Assembly (NCBI GenBank): GCA_964543475.1
Contig: CAZIYJ010000012.1
Span: 1 to 64,000 of the forward strand
DNA: 64,000 nt
Direction of reading: 5' to 3'
Source: JAYSYM01 sp964543475
GTDB taxonomy: Bacteria > Bdellovibrionota > Bdellovibrionia > Bdellovibrionales > JAMPXM01
Made by a program: the position numbers and the translations under genes. Shown here in pieces: positions 25,797-35,215 of the stretch (its first letter is position 1; each line of letters opens with the position of its first letter). Below the pieces are notes generated by a model, which saw only the letters and a program-made list of their open reading frames with translations, did no database searches and had not been told where the DNA came from.

Positions 25797-26708
25797 TTAC
25801 CAGTTCCGTTTGATTTCATCTTGAAGGCCGGCGACACCTTTGTCGCCAGCCATTTCGCCGTAAAGATACGGATGAGTCACCCTGTTGCCATTAACTAAAT
25901 CTTCAGCGGCAGCAACTAACCATTTCCATGAACCAAAGTAATGAAGTGCATTTTCACTTCGTCCGCCAAAAATTGCCGACTTGGTTTGTGGCCAAAAGTG
26001 GTCTGCTAAAAGCGCTTCACCATTTTGATCAGCCGGATAACTTTTTAAATCTATGAACTGTTTGAATCTGCTCGCCGAATCTCGATAAAGAAATTCTGAG
26101 AACTCTCGTGACACAACTTTCTCGCGATCAGAAAAGACTATGGTCATCGCGGTGCTCGGCGACATTACCGAAGCAGTCTCTGAATCAAATCCCGCTAAAC
26201 CGAAAAGAACCGTCGCACCCGGGGTCGGCGATAACTGATCACGCGCAGAAATTCCGCTCGCGATTGACGCAACATAAGCTCCTTTTGAATGACCCGAAAA
26301 AACAACCTGATCTACAGAAAGCTGAGGCTGCGATTTAATAGCGCACATAGACATAGCGATGTAATCACCGGCCATGCGGGTCCAATCTTGGTCGAAAAAT
26401 CCTTTGTCATACATCGGGAAGACAACTGCGATTCCCTTTTTAGCAATATGCTCAAAAGTACCCGTATAGTGCTCTAGCTTGAGTGCCTGTCCATGACCGA
26501 AGACAACAACCGGGACTTTCTTTTTAGCATCTTGAAGTTTTGGGGCGTAAACAGTGACGTCTCTCCCTAAGCACTTCATTGCCTGCACTGTGAACTGATG
26601 AGTGTAGGTTTTGCTGCCAGGGTGATCAGAATCTGAGGGAGCAGGTGGCGCCGCGTGGGCATTGATTGATAAGAAAAGTAAAATGATGAACTTAATTGAT
26701 ACTCTCAA
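25797..26708 (-). CDS. Secreted alpha/beta hydrolase (chlorophyllase/PET-hydrolase-like)
   Basis: The 303-residue protein starts at a TTG with GGAGG five bases upstream. The signal peptide is MRVSIKFIILLFLSINAHA. VVVFGHGQALKLEHY holds the oxyanion region and VVFSGHSKGAYVASI the nucleophile serine. ADHFWPQTK contains a plausible histidine. The overall pattern resembles dienelactone-hydrolase or polyester-hydrolase relatives, as in the protein at 20960, but the two are only distantly similar. It lies at the end of the secretome cluster, and its promoter region faces asnS. Confidence 0.78.
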   Translation of the reverse strand: MRVSIKFIILLFLSINAHAAPPAPSDSDHPGSKTYTHQFTVQAMKCLGRDVTVYAPKLQDAKKKVPVVVFGHGQALKLEHYTGTFEHIAKKGIAVVFPMYDKGFFDQDWTRMAGDYIAMSMCAIKSQPQLSVDQVVFSGHSKGAYVASIASGISARDQLSPTPGATVLFGLAGFDSETASVMSPSTAMTIVFSDREKVVSREFSEFLYRDSASRFKQFIDLKSYPADQNGEALLADHFWPQTKSAIFGGRSENALHYFGSWKWLVAAAEDLVNGNRVTHPYLYGEMAGDKGVAGLQDEIKRNW

Positions 26709-26778
26709 TTTGCCTCCATTATCGCAATACGACTAAGATAGGTGCTTTTCAAGCCTGAATCAATGTGGAAGGTCGTAA

Positions 26779-28169
<1,391 letters not shown>

Positions 28170-28170
<1 letters not shown>

Positions 28171-28619
28171 TGCGATTATTTCGAGCTTTCATTTTCTTAC
28201 TTTTCATTATTTCAACCAGCGCGTGCTCGACCGTCGCGCTGCTTAAAGACCCGCCGAAAGTAAAACTGAAAGATGTGCGCTTGCAGGAAACTGACTTCAA
28301 GACGGCGATTCTTAATATCATTCTCGAAGTTGAAAATAAAAACTCGGCCTCAGCGACCGTCCGAAAACTCAACTACAATTTGTCGGTTAACGAGAAGGAA
28401 TTAGCCTCTGGAATTTTTGATAAAAAAGTTGAGCTTGCTGCAAATCAAATTACTCGAGTTGCAATTCCAATTAGCGTAAAGCTTGAGGATATTGTTTCTT
28501 CGGCCTTTGCTTTACTTCAAAATAAGGGTGCTCCCTACCGCGTAAAAGGCACTGTTGCCGTTGGACTCTTTGAAATTCCATTCGACGAGTCAGGCAAAAT
28601 TGATCTCGAGAAACAATGA
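28170..28619 (+). CDS. LEA14/water-stress-like periplasmic lipoprotein
   Basis: The 149-residue protein has a lipoprotein signal ending STSAC (lipobox S-A-C). The mature domain (VRLQETDFKTAILNIILEVENKNSASATV) matches the LEA type-2 (LEA14, WHy-like) fold, a fibronectin-like beta sandwich. Its function in bacteria is mostly unknown, often envelope or desiccation linked. It is translationally coupled to asnS (TAATG). Confidence 0.8.
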
Positions 28620-28676
28620 AACTGCCTCTCTCATAACCAGGTAAAATCGACAGAATTTTTTACTACTCTACTCTAC

Positions 28677-28694
28677 GACGTCGTTTACGACGTC
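28677..28694. repeat. Perfect inverted repeat between the LEA14-like gene and the YkuD_2 gene
   Basis: GACGTCGT, then TT, then ACGACGTC form an 8-bp inverted repeat with a 2-base loop. The left arm also lies in the palindrome ACGACGTCGT (28675-28684). There is no U-tract, so a terminator is unlikely. The symmetry could be an operator, or a hairpin in a leader about 135 nt before the YkuD_2 start. Confidence 0.4.
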
Positions 28695-28827
28695 TAATCG
28701 AAGCCTTTGCGATCAAAGTGACGATTTCGGGCGCGCGTCTTGAATTGATTTCGAGAGGCTTCTTAAAAAATTGAGAAAATTGCCACAAAAGCATTTAATT
28801 CACCTCACAGGAACGGGGGTTCCAGAT

Positions 28828-29712
28828 ATGGAAACAACAATGGGCAATAGTCTAAACAGGAATTCAAAAATAATCGGCGCGGCAGCGTTACTCATCAGCT
28901 TATCTGCTTGCGGCCAAGGCTTCAAAACTCGTCAATCTCGTGAACTAACTGCTGACGGTACAAACGTTCAAAATTTTGCAGTCATTCTAAAAAATAAAGA
29001 TGTTCAGTTTGAGCGAACGCCAGCGGCTGCACCCGCTGCAAAAGCACCTGCTACACAACAGCACACTGCGAAGATTCCTGCGAAGGTTCCTGCTAACGAT
29101 AACCAGCCAGTGAAGTTTAGGTTCGTAACTTTAAATGCAGCCGGTGAAACGAAAGTTTTTGAGAAGTTTAAGCACATTGATCCAAAGCGTGAGATCAATA
29201 CGAAACTTCTCAAAGATGCGTTGACGTTCTTTTACGTTAACCAATCGAACTTCTCCAATACAAAAGTGATCACAGTGATCGACTACTCACGCCCTTCAAG
29301 TGCAAAACGACTTTATGTAATTGAAATGAGTACTGGCCGTGTTTGGAGCACTTACGTTGCGCACGGGCGTGGCTCTGATCGTAACCATGACGGGATGCCT
29401 GAAGTGTTCAACAATAAACTCAATAGCTATGCGACTTCTGTAGGGCCTTACCTAACATTGGGAACATACCAAGGCGATCACGGACTCTCGCTTCGTTTAA
29501 AAGGTCTTTCTAAATTTAATTCGAATGCACTTGATCGCAATATTGTAATTCACGGCGCATCGTATGTTCGCGACACGGCGGCGAAACAAGGGCGTAGCTT
29601 GGGTTGCCCGGCGGTTGCTCCTAAGTACACGTCTAAATTAATTAGCGCTATCAAAGGTGGAAGCCTCGTCTACTCGGGCGCGAGTAAACCATCGAATCAC
29701 CGCCAACTCTAG
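28828..29712 (+). CDS. Murein L,D-transpeptidase-like lipoprotein (YkuD_2)
   Basis: I start at the ATG at 28828, behind GGGGG, giving 294 residues. The TTG at 28771 is less likely. The lipobox is SLSACG. After an Ala/Pro/Lys linker (about residues 50-90) comes a YkuD_2-type catalytic domain: VIDYSRPSSAKRLYVIEM, the AHGRGSD block, VIHGASYV with the conserved His, and QGRSLGCPAV with the nucleophile Cys. It belongs to the murein L,D-transpeptidase catalytic-domain family and acts in the periplasm on peptidoglycan stems. It is a paralogue of the genes at 37717 and 40234. The exact activity (cross-link, exchange or cleavage) is not readable. Confidence 0.9.
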   Translation: METTMGNSLNRNSKIIGAAALLISLSACGQGFKTRQSRELTADGTNVQNFAVILKNKDVQFERTPAAAPAAKAPATQQHTAKIPAKVPANDNQPVKFRFVTLNAAGETKVFEKFKHIDPKREINTKLLKDALTFFYVNQSNFSNTKVITVIDYSRPSSAKRLYVIEMSTGRVWSTYVAHGRGSDRNHDGMPEVFNNKLNSYATSVGPYLTLGTYQGDHGLSLRLKGLSKFNSNALDRNIVIHGASYVRDTAAKQGRSLGCPAVAPKYTSKLISAIKGGSLVYSGASKPSNHRQL

Positions 29713-29844
29713 AGCCCGACATTAGTTAGGTTCAGCACAACCGACTTCCGACGATGGGCTAGCTTCACGGCTAGACCCAACTCGCATCGCTTGTTTCCAA
29801 GTATTCTATTTATTCATTGATCAAAAAATTGGGAGTTCAAAGGA

Positions 29845-31218
29845 ATGAACCTATCACTCAAGAGCTTAGCTCTGAGATCTGCCGTACTTATTTCGTCTCT
29901 CGTTCTTTTTGCAAACTGCGGACCTAATAACGAAAGCGCTCAGCAAGATGTTGGCGGCGACGATCCCGTTGCAACCGAAAACTCGAAGTCTTCGAAAACT
30001 TTTGGCTATCGAGTGATGCTTAACAATGATCCATCAACAACTGCAACGATCGGTTACAGCACTAACCAATCGACTTCTGTTAGCGTTCCGGGTTCAAAAA
30101 TTCCAGCTAAAGAACTTACGGAAATGAACACCAAAGTTTACGTCGACACGAAAGATAAAGGTCTCGCCTACCAAAATTATTCGAACTCCTATGCTCCAAC
30201 AAGAACTGTCGAGCACAAAGGTATGTTCAATTACTTCCTACAACTTAAAGGTTTGAAGCCATCAACGACATACTACTTTATGATCACTGACGGCAAAGGC
30301 GGAGTCAGCCGAAGACTATGGTTTAAGACCGCCGCAGATTCAAATGCGACTCGGTTATCAATTATTTCTGGCGGCGACACGCGCACCAATCGAAAGCCAC
30401 GCCAAGACGGAATGAAGATTGTCGCAAAACTTCGCCCCGACGTGGTCATGTTCCAAGGCGACCACACAACCTTGAATTCAGATTGGGAATGGGAACGTTG
30501 GCTTGGCGATTGGCAGCTGACGATTGCTGATGACGGCAGAGTCACTCCAACAATTTTTACTCGCGGCAATCATGAGTCTTCAAATAAAGACCTCGAGAAT
30601 ATCTTTGATACGCCAACGGGAGTTTATTATGGCGTCACTTTTGGGAAAGATCTCCTTCGAGTTTACACTCTCAATTCAGAATCAGCCGTCACAGGTGACC
30701 AAACAAAATGGTTAAGTTCAGATCTAAGCGCAAACTCTCATGTTGCCTGGAAGTTTGCTCAATACCACAGCCCGATTCGCCCGCACACAGCTGGCAAAAA
30801 AGATGAGACTGCAATGTATCAATCATGGGCCCCACTCTTCTACTCTGGCCGTATGAATGTAGTTGCCGAAGCTGATGCGCATGTAGTGAAAGTGACATGG
30901 CCGGTGCGCCCTTCTGCAGGCGGCGAGGCAGGATTCGAACGTGATGATCAGAACGGAACAGTGTTTATTGGCGAAGGCACCTGGGGTGCTCCGCTTCGCA
31001 AAAACGACAATCTAAAAAATTGGACTCGAGATAGCGGGCGTTTCAATAGCTTCTTTTGGATCTTCGTCGATAAATCAAAAACCGAAATTCGCTCAGTCGT
31101 GATCGAAAATCCCGAAGCTGTCGCGAAAATTTCTGATACAAATCGATTTTCGATTCCCGCTGGCTTAAATATTTGGAAGGCACCTAACGGCTCTGTCGTT
31201 ACTCTCCAAAATCGATAA
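29845..31218 (+). CDS. Purple-acid-phosphatase-like metallophosphoesterase lipoprotein
   Basis: The 457-residue product has a lipobox LFANCG. Residues about 50-165 form a fibronectin-III-like N-terminal domain (LKGLKPSTTYYFMI), as in purple acid phosphatases. The metallophosphoesterase core shows GGDTRTN, FQGDHTTL, TRGNHESS and QYHSPIRPHT. The last metal region is EADAHVVK, with a single His instead of the usual GHxH. It is probably a periplasmic or outer-membrane phosphatase or phosphodiesterase. It stands alone between two YkuD/sigma-54 features. Confidence 0.85.
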   Translation: MNLSLKSLALRSAVLISSLVLFANCGPNNESAQQDVGGDDPVATENSKSSKTFGYRVMLNNDPSTTATIGYSTNQSTSVSVPGSKIPAKELTEMNTKVYVDTKDKGLAYQNYSNSYAPTRTVEHKGMFNYFLQLKGLKPSTTYYFMITDGKGGVSRRLWFKTAADSNATRLSIISGGDTRTNRKPRQDGMKIVAKLRPDVVMFQGDHTTLNSDWEWERWLGDWQLTIADDGRVTPTIFTRGNHESSNKDLENIFDTPTGVYYGVTFGKDLLRVYTLNSESAVTGDQTKWLSSDLSANSHVAWKFAQYHSPIRPHTAGKKDETAMYQSWAPLFYSGRMNVVAEADAHVVKVTWPVRPSAGGEAGFERDDQNGTVFIGEGTWGAPLRKNDNLKNWTRDSGRFNSFFWIFVDKSKTEIRSVVIENPEAVAKISDTNRFSIPAGLNIWKAPNGSVVTLQNR

Positions 31219-31267
31219 GCAGAACTCTCAAAGCTCTGTCTCAAATTGAAACATTTCATTTCATCAC

Positions 31268-31284
31268 CTGCCAAAACTTGGCAG
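31268..31284. repeat. Small hairpin overlapping the sigma-54 -24 element
   Basis: CTGCCAA (31268-31274), loop AAC, then TTGGCAG (31278-31284) are perfect 7-bp arms. It could be the 3' hairpin of the phosphatase transcript, but there is no U-tract. The right arm is also the -24 part of the sigma-54-type promoter, so the symmetry may matter for promoter recognition. Confidence 0.4.
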
Positions 31285-31294
31285 GCCCCTTGCA
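31278..31294 (+). promoter_or_regulatory. Sigma-54 (RpoN)-type -24/-12 promoter
   Basis: TTGGCAGGCCCCTTGCA has the invariant GG (31280-31281) and GC (31292-31293) exactly 12 bases apart, and TTGCA as the -12 box. It differs from the consensus TTGGCACG-N4-TTGCA at only one of the defined positions. Transcription would begin near 31305 and run through a folded leader into the secreted-protein gene at 31427. An activator site should lie upstream, in the phosphatase gene's end. Confidence 0.75.
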
Positions 31295-31310
31295 CTTTAA
31301 GCTGAGCAGT

Positions 31311-31379
31311 AGACTTTATTAGAGACGCCTAACAGATCGCAGATCAGATCTGTTTAAAGCAGAGTCTCAGTAACAGTCT
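31311..31379 (+). ncRNA. Folded leader RNA or possible small RNA
   Basis: Nested inverted repeats span the region just after the predicted sigma-54 start. AGACT (31311-31315) pairs with AGTCT (31375-31379), and GAGAC (31322-31326) pairs with GTCTC (31364-31368). ACAGATC (31332-31338) pairs with GATCTGT (31347-31353). The result would be one long branched hairpin in the 5' UTR. It may control translation of the downstream gene or be a stable RNA. No terminator follows, so a leader is more likely. Confidence 0.45.
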
Positions 31380-31426
31380 TAGACAGTGTTTAGAAGTTAA
31401 CTGTCGCGTTTTCATAGGGGGCTCCT

Positions 31427-31909
31427 TTGCAATTAGTAATTATGGTCATTGCCGCGATATCAGTGCTCACAGCAGCCCTTATTGGTGAAGTTGGCAATTG
31501 GACCAATCGTTCTACTGTGATTTCTCAAATTAACACTCCGAGCGACGCACACTTGCGCGATGTTCAACAAGCGAAAACTCAAATTGAAAAGATCAAAGCG
31601 CGAAATGCAATTCAAGACCTCTCGCTTCGAGATCCGAGTGATGCCTGTAAAGATCGAGCTAACGAATTAGCAAAAGATCGTGGTCGCGCAAGGTACGCAT
31701 GGGCTGACACAGTTAAAGTCGCCCGCACGCGAAAAATCAAAACTGCCCAAGGTAACCCTGCGTTCTTAATTAACGTAAAGGCCGACAGCGAGCGCACATT
31801 CTGCGCTGTGATCTTCGAAAACTCATCATGCAAAGTCGATATGCTCACGTGCTCAGAAGAGCAGAAACAACTTCAAGTTGCTCGCTTTGGAAAATTAGCT
31901 GCGAAGTAA
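31427..31909 (+). CDS. Small membrane-anchored or secreted protein, unknown function
   Basis: The 160-residue protein starts at a TTG at 31427 behind AGGGGG. An N-terminal hydrophobic segment (MQLVIMVIAAISVLTAALIG) is either an anchor or a signal. The rest is charged and helical at first (AKTQIEKIKARNAIQDL). It then carries four cysteines (DACKD, TFCAV, SSCKV, LTCSE), suited to two disulfides in the periplasm. I do not recognise the family. Its upstream sigma-54-type promoter and structured leader suggest tightly regulated expression. It overlaps the convergent nnrD by 15 nt. Confidence 0.65.
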   Translation: MQLVIMVIAAISVLTAALIGEVGNWTNRSTVISQINTPSDAHLRDVQQAKTQIEKIKARNAIQDLSLRDPSDACKDRANELAKDRGRARYAWADTVKVARTRKIKTAQGNPAFLINVKADSERTFCAVIFENSSCKVDMLTCSEEQKQLQVARFGKLAAK

Positions 31910-32719
31910 ACGCAGCCCCTTCGGGAGTCGCTCAAGTAAATCTTCTGGCATCAGACTGAGCTGGTCATTGCGGTCACTGATCCACTGATCAGCTAGCCAA
32001 CCATGAATGAATGCTCCCAGACACGCAGCCTCCTCTGGCTTAAGCCCTTGAGAAAGTAAACCCGCAATCATTCCTGTGAGAACATCACCCGTACCCGCCT
32101 TTGCTAAGGCGGCATTACCCGATTGAATTTCTGTAAGCGAGTCGGCTGCAATCAACGTCCGGTTGCCTTTAAGTAAACAAATGCATCCAAGTTTGTCCTG
32201 AGCTCTCTTGATCGCATTTTTTCGATCACTTTTTACAACCCGCGAGCTAACACCAATGATGCGTGCAAGCTCTGCTTCATGTGGAGTCGCAATCCATGTT
32301 GGCGGAAGCGGCCACCATTTATTTTGGGAACAAATATTTAAAGCATCAGCGTCGATGACTACTTTCTCTGGAGCGTTCTTGATCAATTGCTTCAAATAAC
32401 TTTCAGCTCTCTTTGATTTGCCCAGTCCCGGCCCAATGGCGATAGCACTTGCAAGATTGAACGGAATTTTATTCTTTGCAGAATCAACCACCAAAAAACT
32501 TGGATGTTTCACAGTCAAAAACGCACTCTTTGGCGAATATAAGTAAACGTACCCTGAGCCTATGCGAGCGGCGGATTCAGATGCTAAGACAGCCGCTCCG
32601 TACATTCCCTCTGAGCCAGCAATGATTAAGCTACGACCTGCAGAAGACTTGTTATCAGTCTTTTTTCGAACCGGAATAAGCTTGCGAGCTTCTTTAGCCC
32701 CGAATTTTTTGAGTCGCAT
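31895..32719 (-). CDS. nnrD: ADP-dependent NAD(P)H-hydrate dehydratase
   Basis: NnrD repairs hydrated NAD(P)H in the cytoplasm. The 274-residue protein matches the C-terminal domain of the YjeF/Nnr family: SLIIAGSEGMYGAAVLAS, AIGPGLGKS, TPHEAELARI, and the ribokinase-like active site AKAGTGDVLTGMIAGL with the catalytic Asp. The epimerase (YjeF N-terminal) domain is absent, so it must be supplied elsewhere. The ATG follows AGGTGA and overlaps the DUF1275 gene by 26 nt. Confidence 0.92.
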   Translation of the reverse strand: MRLKKFGAKEARKLIPVRKKTDNKSSAGRSLIIAGSEGMYGAAVLASESAARIGSGYVYLYSPKSAFLTVKHPSFLVVDSAKNKIPFNLASAIAIGPGLGKSKRAESYLKQLIKNAPEKVVIDADALNICSQNKWWPLPPTWIATPHEAELARIIGVSSRVVKSDRKNAIKRAQDKLGCICLLKGNRTLIAADSLTEIQSGNAALAKAGTGDVLTGMIAGLLSQGLKPEEAACLGAFIHGWLADQWISDRNDQLSLMPEDLLERLPKGLRLLRS

Positions 32720-33446
32720 TTCGAATCACCTGAAAGTAAAAAGCTCCGCCAAATAACAAGCCCGTGATCGCTAGCGGAAGGATAAAACCACGGTAGCCAG
32801 CCTGCCGAAATAAAAAGGCACCGACAACTGAGCCCGCTATGAACGAGAAAATAATTCCGCCTCTCATCCAGTTAGCTTTTATATCATCGCACACATTGCC
32901 AAGCGCTTTACGATTTAAAACACGAACAATTCCGATACCTAAATCTGTGGTAATGCCGGTTAAGTGAGTTGTCCGAACTACTGCTCGTGAAACTGAAGTC
33001 ACGGTCGCATTCTGAATTCCGCAGATCAAACAAAGCAGTGCAAGCATCGCGTAGTCGCGTCTCAGCGCCAAGGGCTCGCCAAACATCCCAAAGAGATTAT
33101 TGAACCCTCCGACAACAACACAAAGTAAAAGCAAAAACATAACGGCAAATGCGATGTAGTACTTTGGCTTCTTGTTAGTTCGAAGGCGTAAATCAACCAG
33201 GTATCCACTCACCATTGCCCCGCAAAGAAACCAAAACGGCACAAGTAACATTCCGATGGCAGCTGAATAGCTTCCGGCGCTTAGGTCTGAGCCAAAAAAA
33301 GTTGCAAAACCAGTCACGTGCGAGACAAATCTGTGACAGGCAAGAAAGCCACCGACATTCAGAACTCCGCCTTGAAATGCGAGAGCCATCCACACAGCAA
33401 TGTTGCTGGGAGTGTAAGCCGCAATTGTTTGATTCCCGTAGATCAT
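32694..33446 (-). CDS. DUF1275 (YoaK-like) membrane protein
   Basis: About 250 residues from the ATG at 33446 (the frame is open 24 codons further upstream). Around six hydrophobic segments are visible, with FLACHRFVSHVTGFATFFG near the start and CGIQNATVTSVSRAVVRTTHLTGITTDLGIG later. These are the family's two conserved blocks. It is an inner-membrane protein, and the molecular function of the family is unclear (some members are linked to membrane stress). It is coupled to nnrD. No good ribosome-binding site was found, so the start is uncertain. Confidence 0.85.
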   Translation of the reverse strand: MIYGNQTIAAYTPSNIAVWMALAFQGGVLNVGGFLACHRFVSHVTGFATFFGSDLSAGSYSAAIGMLLVPFWFLCGAMVSGYLVDLRLRTNKKPKYYIAFAVMFLLLLCVVVGGFNNLFGMFGEPLALRRDYAMLALLCLICGIQNATVTSVSRAVVRTTHLTGITTDLGIGIVRVLNRKALGNVCDDIKANWMRGGIIFSFIAGSVVGAFLFRQAGYRGFILPLAITGLLFGGAFYFQVIRNATQKIRG

Positions 33447-33556
33447 GAGGAAAACTATAGTAGATCGCTTTGTGCAGGCCAAGGCGTATAACGCTGTAGA
33501 ACTTCTTAACAGCGCCATACCTCTAGCGCCAATCGATTCGGACAGCTTTTAGAGCC

Positions 33557-33573
33557 GCCTATTTGCAATAGGC
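33557..33573. repeat. Inverted repeat ahead of the membrane/Hsp70/J-domain operon
   Basis: GCCTATT, loop TGC, then AATAGGC are perfect 7-bp arms. They lie 53-69 nt before the ATG at 33626 (24-40 nt before the alternative TTG at 33596). The site could be an operator or an RNA hairpin. No U-tract follows. Confidence 0.35.
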
Positions 33574-33625
33574 ACCATTTGCGACGGTTCGAGTATTGCT
33601 TTTGGTAGATAACGTGAAAACTCGC

Positions 33626-35197
33626 ATGTCTGGACTTAAAGCTAAACGAGCCTCGACAGGAAGGATCATTGCAGTTGCAGTGACTTGCATAAGCCTCTTA
33701 TCACAAGCTACTTTTGCGAGTACCTTGCACCCGGCGGCACAGACTTTCAGTCTGCAAAACTGGAAACAAACTGCTCAGGCACTTCGCCCGCGATTCATGA
33801 CCACCATCCGACCAACAGCTGCGCAAATTAATCAAAAGAACGTAGAAGGAAAATACAAATCAACTCATATCGGTCAAGCTGGCCGAGTTTTAATTTTAAT
33901 GACGGCCCTTGCCGGTGTCGAACTTGTGCGCCGACAAGCAAGACAAGCCAAGCTTTCTGGAAAGACGCTTTCAACAGAAGAATACTCTAAGCTTGCAGCA
34001 GAAGCCGCACTCAAAGTCGCAGATAGCGGCGATGTCTGGTTTGGTATCGCAAGCGATCTTGGCATCGGAGCCATCTCTAAAAAGCCAGTTGCGGCATTAA
34101 ACGAAGTTCTCAAAAACAAAGTTGCCCGCCCGATTTTTATTAATCTTATTCAAAGCGGCATCATGTCGTTGATCTACTTTGTCGGTTTTCAAGCTTGTGC
34201 ACAACTCTGGCGTGACGCCCGCCTCATGCTTGATCCAAAAGACTACGACAAGTCTGAGAGAATTTGGAGCATGGGGTTTAGCGCCCTTGTCGACACGGCA
34301 AATTCAAATAATAATTCTGACGAAGCTCGAATTACTCGTTTGATGATTGGAAACGTAGCAAAAATTTTATTTTTCGACGATGAGTTGCGTGAAAACTGGT
34401 TTTACAATACCTGGAGACTTGCGATCGCGACTGGTCGATTCGTAACTCTTGTAACTGGAATCATCACAGCAACCACTGTCGGAACAACGCTTTTTCCTGG
34501 CGCAGGCACCATCCTCGGATTTATGTTCGCACTCACTGGTGCTCTTGCGGCTGCAGCACTCCCAGCGTCATTCACTGAAAAGGTGACCTTTAAGTTAAAA
34601 GATGTACGAATTGCTTTTGCGAAACACGAAGCGCGACAGTTTAATTGGCGATTAAAAAAATTAATTGATGCATATTCCAACGAAAACATCTTTTGGCAAC
34701 TCATGAGCAGTAAAAAAGAGATTACTAAAACATTCGAGCTTTTAACTGATATTCGTGAGCGGGTCACAACAGCATTCATTGAAGAAATTTATTTGGCTAA
34801 TACGAACATTCAAAAATACACCCACGAGCTCGAGGTAGCGAAGGCTCATAAAAGAATCCAGGCTGCTAACGAAGCACAAAATCTTCTCGAGCGCCAAACG
34901 CTCTATCGCAATGGTATTTTGCAGAAGATGGTCTCATTCTATCGTTTACAATTCAAAAATTTAGACAAAATCAAGGTGACTTCAACCACGCCACTTTCGG
35001 TCATCGGCCAGCTCGATAAACAAAAAGTCGAGGTTGCAAGTATTCATAGTTTCTTAAAGACTTTCTCTCAGGCATTGGTGCAACCGTCTCTTTATCCGTC
35101 AAGTGAACAAGTTCTACAAAATTTCTATCTGCGCTCATTCAAAGAGCCAACCATCTTCCGAATTAGCGGAATACCTGTAGACTCAAATCCGAGATGA
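33626..35197 (+). CDS. Membrane protein of the Hsp70/J-domain cassette, unknown function
   Basis: About 523 residues from the ATG at 33626. Several TTG or GTG codons upstream are also in frame, and no site decides among them. A signal or anchor lies near residues 12-35 (IIAVAVTCISLLSQATFA). Later there is a hydrophobic stretch (FINLIQSGIMSLIYFVGF), then a long Gly/Ala-rich pair of membrane helices (GTILGFMFALTGALAAAALP). The C-terminal 200 residues are charged and helical, with a possible coiled coil near YTHELEVAKAHKRIQAANE. The glycine pattern resembles pore-forming or glycine-zipper segments. It is 18 nt before the Hsp70-like gene. The function is unknown. Confidence 0.65.
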   Translation: MSGLKAKRASTGRIIAVAVTCISLLSQATFASTLHPAAQTFSLQNWKQTAQALRPRFMTTIRPTAAQINQKNVEGKYKSTHIGQAGRVLILMTALAGVELVRRQARQAKLSGKTLSTEEYSKLAAEAALKVADSGDVWFGIASDLGIGAISKKPVAALNEVLKNKVARPIFINLIQSGIMSLIYFVGFQACAQLWRDARLMLDPKDYDKSERIWSMGFSALVDTANSNNNSDEARITRLMIGNVAKILFFDDELRENWFYNTWRLAIATGRFVTLVTGIITATTVGTTLFPGAGTILGFMFALTGALAAAALPASFTEKVTFKLKDVRIAFAKHEARQFNWRLKKLIDAYSNENIFWQLMSSKKEITKTFELLTDIRERVTTAFIEEIYLANTNIQKYTHELEVAKAHKRIQAANEAQNLLERQTLYRNGILQKMVSFYRLQFKNLDKIKVTSTTPLSVIGQLDKQKVEVASIHSFLKTFSQALVQPSLYPSSEQVLQNFYLRSFKEPTIFRISGIPVDSNPR

Positions 35198-35215
35198 CTT
35201 TAGGCTTTTAGCTTC

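Noticed and set aside
33566..33590. GGCACCATTTGC, a possible sigma-54 site before the Hsp70 cassette
   Set aside because: The GG-GC spacing is 10, not 12.
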